From NCBI RefSeq assembly GCF_016706325.1, contig NZ_JADJJX010000001.1, positions 1,364,001 through 1,428,000 of the forward strand: a DNA stretch of 64,000 nucleotides, read 5' to 3'. The first letter of the stretch is position 1; every line of letters begins with the position of its first letter. Of this stretch, positions 17,961 to 25,692 are shown in pieces. The notes beneath the pieces are model-generated. The model was not told the origin of the DNA. It did no database searches and saw only the letters and a program-made list of their open reading frames with translations. Origin of the DNA: Methanothrix sp. (GTDB taxonomy: Archaea > Halobacteriota > Methanosarcinia > Methanotrichales > Methanotrichaceae). The translations under genes and the position numbers were made by a program.

Positions 17961-19289
17961 CTAGATCGCCCTCCCGGCCAAAAGCCTCTCTTTGTACCTC
18001 AAGGCCCCAAAACCTGCCGGTTCCCGAACCATGAGACGCAGAATCTCATTGCTGGCCTCAAACCCCAGCCTGAAGTGGGATCGAATCAGCATGCAGGGTT
18101 GTATCCCCAGCTGGGCCAGGACTTTATAATCCATCCTCCCTATGCAGATCTCGGGCTTCAGCATAAAGAGAAGCTTATCCGTCTGAAGGGAGTTGTCCCC
18201 TCGGAAAAGGAGAGAATCGACCCCTTGGGCCAAAAGCCTTTGGGCATCCCTCCTGTCTTCTCTGGAGAGGTGGTGGATCATGATCACCACCGGCTCGATC
18301 CCCAGCTCGACCAGAAGAGAGGCGAAATCAAGGGTCCTACCTGGCTGGCCAGAGAGGGCACATCTCTTCCCGGAAAAACGGCCCTTCGTCTTAGTGATCA
18401 GATCTTCAGTCTCTCTCTTCAGATCATTTATCTCTTCATCGAGATCGATCCTCAAAGCCTCAGCCATCTTCTGGTACCATAGCTCGATTGAATCTGGATG
18501 ATAGGGCTTTTCACAGTAGATGTACTCTGTTCCAAACTCCTCCTTCATCTTCTCGGCGAGCTTCAGGGCGTGATGGTCCAGGGCGATATTGAGCGAGACT
18601 CCGGGGGCGCGACTCAGATCCTCGGGGGTGCAGAAAGAGGGTACAATGTTCTTGATCTTAATTCCCGCAGATCCCAGCAGCCGTGCAAGCTCCGTCCTCC
18701 TCGCGTTCGGGGCCATAAAGCCCAGCAGGTTGACAGACCCCTCCTCCACCTCGCAGGGCTCCATCAACTCTGATAAGGACAAGAAGATGTTCTCGATGCC
18801 GGGGGATGCATTCTCGCAGGTGAAGTTGTCGGTGTGGATCACCAGCAGCCTGGCCTTCACCTCCCTTTGGATCTCCTCTACGGAGGCATCGAAATCCTCG
18901 CCCACGATCTCTTGCAGGCAGGTGGTGACCAAGAACAGCACCTGAGGGCGATATTTGCGGTCCACCTCCAAGATGGCCTCTCTGACCTTATCGTGAAATC
19001 CGAATATGATATCATCCTGGGAGTAGGTTAGAAAGAGGAGGGTGTTTGGCTGGGGATCGGAGGTTAAAGACCTGATGTTCGTGGTCAGCTTGGCGTTATA
19101 CAGGCAGATGGCCGGGCCCAAGAGCAGACCATAGGAGTTTTTGATCAATGGAATTATGCCCGCCACGGCCCTGAAGGCGCAATGTGACCCTGGATATTGG
19201 GAGTCGGCTGGTTTGGGCAGGGCCCCGCCCTCCACGAACTCGCTCAGCCGGATGCATCTTCCCTCCATAGATATCTCTTCATAGTTCAT
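17961..19289 (-). CDS. NifD/BchN-like subunit of a nitrogenase-like reductase
   Basis: 442-residue catalytic-type subunit. Three cysteines sit where NifD and BchN bind the electron-transfer cluster: C37 in GSHCAFRAVAG, C62 in GPAICLYN, and C124 in TTCLQEIVGED. The spacings of 25 and 62 residues are close to the 25 and 61 I recall for BchN and shorter than in NifD. I chose the ATG at 19289 (MNYEEISMEG), with GAGGCG about ten bases upstream; a TTG at 19304 would add five residues. A separate promoter may lie just upstream. No nifB-, nifE- or nifN-like gene is in view, arguing against a FeMo-type cofactor. Active-site contents and substrate are unknown. Confidence 0.87.
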   Translation of the reverse strand: MNYEEISMEGRCIRLSEFVEGGALPKPADSQYPGSHCAFRAVAGIIPLIKNSYGLLLGPAICLYNAKLTTNIRSLTSDPQPNTLLFLTYSQDDIIFGFHDKVREAILEVDRKYRPQVLFLVTTCLQEIVGEDFDASVEEIQREVKARLLVIHTDNFTCENASPGIENIFLSLSELMEPCEVEEGSVNLLGFMAPNARRTELARLLGSAGIKIKNIVPSFCTPEDLSRAPGVSLNIALDHHALKLAEKMKEEFGTEYIYCEKPYHPDSIELWYQKMAEALRIDLDEEINDLKRETEDLITKTKGRFSGKRCALSGQPGRTLDFASLLVELGIEPVVIMIHHLSREDRRDAQRLLAQGVDSLLFRGDNSLQTDKLLFMLKPEICIGRMDYKVLAQLGIQPCMLIRSHFRLGFEASNEILRLMVREPAGFGALRYKERLLAGRAI

Positions 19290-19300
19290 CTCAGTTCGCC

Positions 19301-19345
19301 TCAAATCGAATTTGATATAAATATATGACTATAAATATTTGATCT
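19301..19345 (-). promoter_or_regulatory. candidate internal promoter and operator before the nitrogenase-like genes
   Basis: The 62-base gap between the ABC ATPase gene and the NifD-like gene is very AT-rich. On the minus strand it holds two TATA-like runs (ATATTTATAG and TATATTTATATC) and the inverted repeat TCAAATTCGATTTGA at 19301-19315, with six-base arms around three bases. The palindrome lies between the TATA-like sequence and the start codon, where a repressor would block transcription. This suggests the three reductase genes can be transcribed separately from the transporter genes. Confidence 0.45.
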
Positions 19346-19366
19346 GGTTATATTCTGTATCCCTAT

Positions 19367-20263
19367 TCACTTCAGGATCTTCATCTGGCCGAAACGCTCA
19401 TAGAGGTTATCCGAAATCCGATCAATGGTAGAGTCCTTTTTCTTCCTTCTGTAGGAAAAGCCGTCATTGCGACTATTATCCCGGTTCGTTTTGATCGGTT
19501 TTATAGGTATGATGTAAGGCGCATCTGATTGGGTTTTTATTGCAGCTTTAACGCCATAAATCGCCTCTATGTTCTCAGCGGTCAAAACCTCACCCGGATA
19601 TCCGGCAACGATGATCTTCCCATCCTTCATCATAATCATTCTATCTGAATATCGTGACGCCAGATTAAGATCGTGAATGGCAACGATAGCTGTTATCCCT
19701 TTCCTTCTCACGAGATCCTGTATTATGTCCATGACCTCAAGCTGGCGTTTGATGTCCAGGTTAGAGGTGGGTTCGTCCAGTAACAGAACACTGGCCTCTT
19801 GAGCGAGAGCTCGCGCTATGAGAACTCTTTGCTGCTGGCCCCCGCTGAGCTCGTTAAAATACTTCAACGCGAACTGATCGATGTCCAGAAGCTCCAGTAT
19901 TTCCCAGACGATCTCTTGATCCTCGTCGTTGGTATGGCAGCCTTGATGAGGCCTTCTTCCCATGATCACCGTATCGAAGACCGTAGTTGGAAAGCTTCTT
20001 TTTACGTTTTGTTGGACGTAGCCGACCTGTTTTGCAATCTCCATCCGGTCCATCTTCATGATCTCTTTGCGATCCAGGAGGATGCTTCCCCGCTGAGGCT
20101 TTAGCACCCGATCGATGCATTTGAGCAATGTGGACTTGCCGGAGCCGTTTGGCCCGGCGATGCTGAGCAACTTTGCCGACGCCACTTCCATGCATATATC
20201 GTCAAGAATTGGAACGCTGCTGTAACTGAAGGTAAGGCCGTTGATCTGCAGCTTGATCATCAT
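19367..20263 (-). CDS. FecE/BtuD-type ABC transporter ATP-binding protein
   Basis: 298-residue ATPase of an iron-chelate or cobalamin-type importer. Seen: Walker A GPNGSGKST, Q-loop VGYVQQNVK, signature LSGGQQQRV, Walker B VLLLDEPTSNLD, and the switch His in AIHDLNLA. After the usual domain ends near residue 255, a basic tail rich in Lys, Arg and Asn follows, which is atypical. The gene follows the permease after one base, so they form one translational unit. The neighbouring binding proteins and permease define a FecBCDE-type importer for a metal chelate or corrinoid; the actual cargo is unknown. Confidence 0.93.
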   Translation of the reverse strand: MMIKLQINGLTFSYSSVPILDDICMEVASAKLLSIAGPNGSGKSTLLKCIDRVLKPQRGSILLDRKEIMKMDRMEIAKQVGYVQQNVKRSFPTTVFDTVIMGRRPHQGCHTNDEDQEIVWEILELLDIDQFALKYFNELSGGQQQRVLIARALAQEASVLLLDEPTSNLDIKRQLEVMDIIQDLVRRKGITAIVAIHDLNLASRYSDRMIMMKDGKIIVAGYPGEVLTAENIEAIYGVKAAIKTQSDAPYIIPIKPIKTNRDNSRNDGFSYRRKKKDSTIDRISDNLYERFGQMKILK

Positions 20264-20264
20264 T

Positions 20265-21356
20265 TTACCAGTACTCCCTCCTCCGGGTCAATATCAGATA
20301 GAAGAAGAAGGGGACCCCCAGAATGGAGGTCATGATCCCTACAGGGATGATTATGGGCGGGATGATGTTCATTCCGAGGATGTCTGAGGATACCAGTATT
20401 ATGGCTCCAAGAAGGCCGGAAGCAGGAAGCTGGAACCGGTGGTCGGAACCAATAATCATCCGGGACATATGGGGTGCCACCAGCCCTACAAACCCAATCG
20501 GCCCGACGAAGGCGACCACGCTTGCTACAAGAAAGCTGGCCACAGTCATCACAAACATCCTCAGCTTTCCAGCATCAATCCCCAGGCTCTTGGCGGTCTC
20601 ATCGCCCGCGGTCATTATGTTCAGATCCCTCAATTTTGGTGTCACCAGGATCATGCAGATGAGGATAGTAAGACTGACGAGGGATAGTTCACTCCAGCCG
20701 AATGTACCCAGGTCGCCCTGACCGAACGCTTGTGTCGCTTCCTTCTGTTCAGTGGTTGCAAAGTACCGGAAAAGGTCACTTGCCGCTCGGAAAACGTAGT
20801 TCAATGCGATCCCGGCGAGGATTAGCAACTCTACCGTCCCTCCTTTTATGGCAGAGATGCCTATTATTATCATCGAGGTCAAAAATGCAAAGATGAAGGC
20901 GTTTCCGATAACTGCATACATCCCGCCGAAGATGGCGAAATCCAGAATAATCGCCAAGGAGACGCCGAAGTTGGCGCCGGCTGAAATCCCCAAAGTGAAG
21001 GGGCTGGCCAGCGGGTTTCTGAGCACGGCCTGCATGATACATCCTGCAACACCCAGGCCGAAACCGGCCGCGAGCCCCCACATGATCCTCGGGAGCCTGA
21101 TGTTCCAGATGACGAGCTCTGTAAGCCGGTTCATGCCGAGATCGGTGGACAGAACCCTCTGAATTATGGTCCTGTACACCTCCAATACGGTGATCTCCAG
21201 CGGGCCAAAGGTTACGCTTACCCCCACCAGGAAAACTGCCAGGACCACTAGGACAAGCATAAACAGTATTTTTCTTCCAACGAACTTGTCAAAATCTCTC
21301 TGAACATCTGACTTCTTTCCAGTGCGGGATGAAGTGTACCTGAAAGCCTTTGTCAT
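20265..21356 (-). CDS. FecCD/BtuC-type ABC transporter permease
   Basis: 363-residue integral membrane protein with about ten hydrophobic segments, the normal size for the FecCD family. Seen: WNIRLPRIMWGLAAGFGLGVAGCIMQAVLRNPLASP, recognisable from the RLPR and QAVLRNPLA motifs, then LGISAGANFG, the later GPIGFVGLVAPHMSRMIIGSDHR that contacts the ATPase, and PAELPVGI-like IIIPVGIMTSILGVPFF at the end. The first 30 residues are basic and cytoplasmic. It is located two bases after the SPFH gene and one base before the ATPase gene. Confidence 0.93.
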   Translation of the reverse strand: MTKAFRYTSSRTGKKSDVQRDFDKFVGRKILFMLVLVVLAVFLVGVSVTFGPLEITVLEVYRTIIQRVLSTDLGMNRLTELVIWNIRLPRIMWGLAAGFGLGVAGCIMQAVLRNPLASPFTLGISAGANFGVSLAIILDFAIFGGMYAVIGNAFIFAFLTSMIIIGISAIKGGTVELLILAGIALNYVFRAASDLFRYFATTEQKEATQAFGQGDLGTFGWSELSLVSLTILICMILVTPKLRDLNIMTAGDETAKSLGIDAGKLRMFVMTVASFLVASVVAFVGPIGFVGLVAPHMSRMIIGSDHRFQLPASGLLGAIILVSSDILGMNIIPPIIIPVGIMTSILGVPFFFYLILTRRREYW

Positions 21357-21358
21357 CC

Positions 21359-22141
21359 CTACCTCTCAGCGACCGCCTTCGCCAAGCCGACAGTGGAGCT
21401 GATCTCCATTGAAGCTTTGGCGCTATCTGAGCCCGTGGATACCACAATCAAATTTTTCTCCTTGGCAATCTCAGTCAGGGTCTGAAACTCTCTTAACTTC
21501 AATGCGCTTGGCTTGTTTTCATACATATCTGCAGCCTCATTCATCATCTTTGAGGACAGAAGCTCTCCTTCCGCCAGGATTATGCGGGCTCTCTTCTCTC
21601 TCTCAGCCTCAGCCTGGCGAGCTATAGCGCGCAACATGTTCTCAGGCAGGGAGACGTCTCTCATAGTGACCATGACCACATGCATACCCCAAGGCTCGGT
21701 TATCGAGTCTAATATCTCCTTAATCCTCAGGTTGAGGTCGTCTCTGTCCGAAAGGATTGTATCCAGCTCGTTTTGACCCAGGATGTCTCGCAGAGTGGTC
21801 TGCGCCAGGAGAAGTGTAGCAGCCTCGAAGTCTTCCACTTCGATGATGGCCTTGGTGGCATCGATCACCTTGTAGTAGATGACCGCGTCCACATCGAGGG
21901 TGACATTGTCACAGGAGATCACCGTCTGCTTGGGAACATCCAGCTCTCTCACCCTTAAATCGACCTTAACGATCCTGTCTGCGATAGGAATGATGAAGAA
22001 CAGTCCCGGACCTCTCTCTCCCAGGAGTTTTCCGAACCTGAAGACTACTGCTCGTTCATATTGCCTGGTGATCTTAGCTGAACTGATCAAGATCAAAGCC
22101 ACCAGAAATGCTCCTGCCAGGAGGGCGAGGTTCAAGTCCAT
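21359..22141 (-). CDS. SPFH-domain (stomatin/slipin-like) membrane protein
   Basis: 260-residue protein with one N-terminal membrane anchor (LLAGAFLVALILISS) followed by an SPFH/Band 7 domain. Seen: YERAVVFRFGKLLGERGPGLFFIIPIAD, then DVPKQTVISCDNVTLDVDAVIYYKV, and a helical coiled-coil segment with RQAEAEREKRARIILAEGE, all classic for stomatin-like proteins. Such proteins form membrane-associated oligomers and often organise or regulate transporters and proteases; the usual NfeD partner is absent here. It lies seven bases after the methyltransferase gene and two bases before the permease gene, so a role in the importer complex is an inference worth testing. Confidence 0.9.
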   Translation of the reverse strand: MDLNLALLAGAFLVALILISSAKITRQYERAVVFRFGKLLGERGPGLFFIIPIADRIVKVDLRVRELDVPKQTVISCDNVTLDVDAVIYYKVIDATKAIIEVEDFEAATLLLAQTTLRDILGQNELDTILSDRDDLNLRIKEILDSITEPWGMHVVMVTMRDVSLPENMLRAIARQAEAEREKRARIILAEGELLSSKMMNEAADMYENKPSALKLREFQTLTEIAKEKNLIVVSTGSDSAKASMEISSTVGLAKAVAER

Positions 22142-22147
22142 GCTAGG

Positions 22148-23002
22148 TCACCGCAATTCACTTTTCCCATCCCTCTGCCACCAGATCAACACGTCTTTGG
22201 AAGTGTGCCTGTAACAAAGTTTTCCGTCTCCGTTACATTTTAGTATTTTAACAAGATGTTCCTTCAGCACATCTGTTTTATCTGGAGGTATGTCTTGCAT
22301 CTCCGACCAGCTCTTAACGGCATCGTCCAGATCGTCGTAACAATGTTCAGATTCAGAATCATCTATTTCCACATTAGCGTATATCTTCATGTCATGCAGG
22401 ATGTTGTAGAGCAGGATATAATCCCAATGCCAGCCGTGATGACGATCGTTCTGGCCAAAGATGTCTTTTTGGAATTTGACGTCTCTATCATCACGGTTCA
22501 TCCAGGAGCCTAAACCTGTCGATATGTACACGTACCTCTTTGCAGCGGCATCTATCTTCGCAAGAGACTCCTGCAGATCGAGCATTCCCAGAGAATGAGA
22601 TGCTATTACCACATCATGAGGCTCGATGTCCTGGCCAATAACTACATCTTCCCACCGTTTTTGCAGGCAAGTGATGTTATCCATCCCCTCCTTTCGCATG
22701 TTCTCTTTTAGGAGAGCGAGCATCCCGCCAGATTGATCGATGGCGGTTACGCTCTTCACCTTCTTGGCGATTGGAATTGAAAGCCTGCCTGTGCCCGCGC
22801 CAAGATCCAGAATCGTGTAATCCGGCTCCAGGTGCATTTTAGCGATCTGCTTATTGGTCATCTCCGTATGGCGCATGGCGCGCTCGTTGAACCTTTGGGC
22901 CCTATTGTCCCAGGTCTTCACTAGATCTTCATTTTGCCTTCTGTGGCGATGACCTGCAATTGATATTTTCCAAAGCTCGCTCCAATTTACTATTCCAGCC
23001 AT
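22148..23002 (-). CDS. class I SAM-dependent methyltransferase
   Basis: 284-residue cytoplasmic protein with a Rossmann-fold methyltransferase domain. Seen: motif I ILDLGAGTGRLSIPIA, the acidic loop after strand 2 in VTAIDQSGGML, and the DVVIASHSLGML region. The C-terminal third is less typical, ending in YRHTSKDVLIWWQRDG. Its position between dockerin-fused binding proteins and the permease makes a substrate related to the imported compound plausible (for example a tetrapyrrole or metallophore), but nothing in the sequence fixes it. Confidence 0.85.
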   Translation of the reverse strand: MAGIVNWSELWKISIAGHRHRRQNEDLVKTWDNRAQRFNERAMRHTEMTNKQIAKMHLEPDYTILDLGAGTGRLSIPIAKKVKSVTAIDQSGGMLALLKENMRKEGMDNITCLQKRWEDVVIGQDIEPHDVVIASHSLGMLDLQESLAKIDAAAKRYVYISTGLGSWMNRDDRDVKFQKDIFGQNDRHHGWHWDYILLYNILHDMKIYANVEIDDSESEHCYDDLDDAVKSWSEMQDIPPDKTDVLKEHLVKILKCNGDGKLCYRHTSKDVLIWWQRDGKSELR

Positions 23003-23117
23003 TATCTACGTCTCCAAATTATACAACAAATTCATCTCAAAAATTGAGAATGACCGGTCGATTGCTTACCTTTCGAATCATTGCATCGCAACGGCCATCT
23101 CTATCGGTTCGTCCTCT

Positions 23118-24356
23118 TTAATCCCAACTGTAAAGCTGAAACTCGTTCTCAAGCTCGGTATAGAGTCCGTCTATACCATAAAAAGTCTTCAAGATCTCAT
23201 TACCCTCTTTTTCCACGTCTAAGCTTTCGAATCTATCGGGATGAAAGATCTTAGTAAGGTAAAGGACTTGGGTAACGGATTCTGCGAGGATGCCCTTTCC
23301 GCCCAGACCTATCATCACCGGATATATGCGCTCGTTTTTCACCGCGTTTACGCTTTGCAAAACCGGGTCTGACAAAACGGCTTTGATTTCTTCAGGATTG
23401 CCGTTATGAAGGATGATGATATCCGGGTTCCAATCGATGATATTCTCCTTTGAGACTTTCGTCTTGCTGCTATTAGCAAGTTCGGGCGCAACGTCGATTC
23501 CGCCTGCCGCTTCGATGACGAGCTTGTAGCTCAAAGCTGTTGTTATCCCTTCGTGAAGGCCGCTGCAAGAGTATACCCTTGGCTTTTCGTCTTCGGGTAT
23601 CTGTGATGTAATATTTGTAGCTTCGCAGATCTTCCTGTCGGCGTAAGATATCAGCTCTTCAGCTCTGCCTTCGCTTCTCATGGTCCAGCCGATGGTCCTG
23701 AGCATGTCGAAGGCCAAACAGCTATCGATCCCTGACAGAACCCCTACTGTTGGGATGTGAGTTTTCTCCTGGATTTTGTCGAGGTTCGATCTCGTTCCGG
23801 CAAGTATTACATCCGGCTTCAATGTCGCAATCAGCTCCAGGTTCAGCTGATCGGAGCCGACGACAGGCACCTTTGCAAGTTCAGGTGCAGCATAATTTAT
23901 CAGGGACCAAGAAGAGCTGTTCATGCCTATTCCCACGATCTTATCCTTATCGCCGAGATACACCAGTGCTCTGGTGCTGTCAAGGCCTGCAGCCGATACT
24001 ACTCGCTCTATTGATCCTGGAACGGTGACCGCTCGGCCTGCCATGTCTAGAAGGGTCAGTTCTGTCTCATTCCCCGAGATTATCGCCCTGATTTGAACTA
24101 TGTCTTCCTCGCTAATCTGGCCATCGTAGTTGGCATCCGCAAACTGCGTCTCATCTTCGGTTCCGTCTAATATCCCTTGAACATACTCTATGTCATCTTC
24201 GTCTATGACGTTGTCCAGATTGGCGTTACCATAAACTGCAAGTGTGTTTTCGTCCGCCCTGTGAAACGAATCCCAATCTGCAATAACGGGCGTGATGGCC
24301 ACCGACAAGCATAACGCAACCAGGATCACCGAGTGTGATGATATATTTTTAATCAT
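23118..24356 (-). CDS. secreted FecB-type binding protein with N-terminal dockerin repeats (copy A)
   Basis: About 412 residues. A signal peptide (MIKNISSHSVILVALCLSV...) is followed by a dockerin-like pair of calcium-binding loops, ANLDNVIDEDDIEYVQGIL and ANYDGQISEEDIVQI, and then a periplasmic-binding-protein domain (VTVPGSIERVVSAAGLDSTRALVYLGDKDKIVGIG; ELIATLKPDVILAG). The start at 24356 is preferred to the ATG at 24377 because AAGGTGG lies just upstream and the signal peptide then begins at once. It binds the importer's cargo outside the membrane. The dockerin part could dock to a cohesin-bearing surface protein. It is a paralogue of the next gene upstream. Confidence 0.88.
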   Translation of the reverse strand: MIKNISSHSVILVALCLSVAITPVIADWDSFHRADENTLAVYGNANLDNVIDEDDIEYVQGILDGTEDETQFADANYDGQISEEDIVQIRAIISGNETELTLLDMAGRAVTVPGSIERVVSAAGLDSTRALVYLGDKDKIVGIGMNSSSWSLINYAAPELAKVPVVGSDQLNLELIATLKPDVILAGTRSNLDKIQEKTHIPTVGVLSGIDSCLAFDMLRTIGWTMRSEGRAEELISYADRKICEATNITSQIPEDEKPRVYSCSGLHEGITTALSYKLVIEAAGGIDVAPELANSSKTKVSKENIIDWNPDIIILHNGNPEEIKAVLSDPVLQSVNAVKNERIYPVMIGLGGKGILAESVTQVLYLTKIFHPDRFESLDVEKEGNEILKTFYGIDGLYTELENEFQLYSWD

Positions 24357-24367
24357 TTTTAACCACC

Positions 24368-25603
24368 TTAATCCCACCTATAGAAATTATATTCTTCCGC
24401 CATCTCCGTGTACAGTCCGTCCACGCCATAGAAGTGTTTCCAAATCTCGTTGCTCTCTTTTTCCACGTTCAGATCCTCGAACTTATCGGGGTAGAAGAGC
24501 TTTGCAAGATAATACACCGAGGCCATGTGTTGATCCAGTGGAGCATCACCCCAGTATCCGCCAATGGTTGAGTAAACCCTTCCGTTCTTTACAGCGTTTG
24601 TATTTTGTAAAACTGGATCTGAAAGCATCTCTTCAATCCACTCGGGGCTTGCCCACTGGATGACGATTACGTCGGGGTTCCATTTGATGATCTGTTCCTT
24701 TGAAACCTGCTGACCCCATGCTGCCCCTGGGACGCATAGACCACCTGCCAGTTCTATTTCAGGAGTGGTGCCACAGCTGGTGGTAAGGCTCTTGCTGCAC
24801 CCACAAGCGAAGACGACTGGTTTATCTTCATCGGGAACTTTCGAAGTGATTTCAGCAATCTCATCGACCTTCTCCTTTGTGTAGGCTATAACATCCCTCG
24901 CCCTATCGTCTTTTCCCGTGATAGCTCCTATAATCCTGAGTTCATCAACGAACCAGAGACCCTTACCAATGTTAACGGCTATAGTGGGCACCTGGGTTTT
25001 GTCCGAAATCATATCAACATCGCCAAATCCGCCGCCTGATGAACAGGCGAATATGACATCAGGCTCTAATGATGCCGCCAATTCGACGTTGAAGTTCGTT
25101 TTTGATGGACCACCAGTATCAGGAAGTTCGTCCAGCTCGGGGGCAACATATGGCAACGCAGACCATTGATCTGGATGGCTGCATCCGACGATCTTGTCTT
25201 CGGCGCCAAGCTGCATCAGAGTGTGTATGGAACCATAACCCGTCGCTACAATTCTCTTTACGGGCATGGGCACGGTCACAGTACGATTGTCCATATCCAG
25301 GATGACAAGGTAATCCTCCTCACCAGCTATGATCAGTTCGATTTGGGCGATGTCATCCTCATCGATCCGGCCATCGTAGTTGGCATCAGCAAATGCAGTC
25401 TCATCTTTTGTCCCGTCGATGATCCCTCGAACGTATTCTACGTCCCTTTCGTCTATGATATCATCCAAATTGGCATTCCCATAAACTGTAAGCGTATCAC
25501 CCCAAGCCCAGGCAAATTCTGTATAACCCGCGGCATCAGTTGGCATGATAACTAGAAAAAAACATAGCGCAAATATCGAGACATAGCTCCCTTTAGAATC
25601 CAT
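24368..25603 (-). CDS. secreted FecB-type binding protein with N-terminal dockerin repeats (copy B)
   Basis: 411 residues and first gene of the block. Signal peptide, then two dockerin-type calcium loops (ANLDDIIDERDVEYVRGII; ANYDGRIDEDDIAQIELII), then a FecB/BtuF-like binding domain with ATGYGSIHTLMQLGAEDKIVG and ELAASLEPDVIFACSS. It contains several cysteines absent from copy A (CSHPDQW, FACGCSKSLTTSCGTTPE, GGLCVPG), which could bind a metal or form disulfides, so the two paralogues probably differ in ligand. Both copies end in a similar FYGVDGLYTE region. An eleven-base gap separates it from copy A. Confidence 0.88.
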   Translation of the reverse strand: MDSKGSYVSIFALCFFLVIMPTDAAGYTEFAWAWGDTLTVYGNANLDDIIDERDVEYVRGIIDGTKDETAFADANYDGRIDEDDIAQIELIIAGEEDYLVILDMDNRTVTVPMPVKRIVATGYGSIHTLMQLGAEDKIVGCSHPDQWSALPYVAPELDELPDTGGPSKTNFNVELAASLEPDVIFACSSGGGFGDVDMISDKTQVPTIAVNIGKGLWFVDELRIIGAITGKDDRARDVIAYTKEKVDEIAEITSKVPDEDKPVVFACGCSKSLTTSCGTTPEIELAGGLCVPGAAWGQQVSKEQIIKWNPDVIVIQWASPEWIEEMLSDPVLQNTNAVKNGRVYSTIGGYWGDAPLDQHMASVYYLAKLFYPDKFEDLNVEKESNEIWKHFYGVDGLYTEMAEEYNFYRWD

Positions 25604-25613
25604 CTTATTCCAT

Positions 25614-25660
25614 CCAAATTGCTTTAAATCAATTTTGGTTTAATCGCATCTATAAATGGT
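25614..25660 (-). promoter_or_regulatory. operon promoter with palindromic operator candidate
   Basis: On the minus strand a TATA-like ATTTATAG lies at about 25651-25660, 47 bases before the ATG of binding protein B. The predicted transcription start falls inside an imperfect palindrome at 25614-25638, read on the plus strand as CCAAATTG-CTTTAAAT-CAATTTTGG. Such placement fits a repressor operator, for example for a metal-responsive regulator. The 89 bases between this promoter and the IS at 25693 contain no gene. Confidence 0.5.
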
Positions 25661-25692
25661 TTTTGGCCAAATTATAATATTATGCATAAGTT

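Noticed and set aside
15948..19289. Classical nitrogenase (nifHDK)
   Set aside because: The K-like subunit lacks two of three P-cluster cysteines, the NifH-like protein is short, and no nifB, nifE or nifN is present. It is nitrogenase-like, not nitrogenase.
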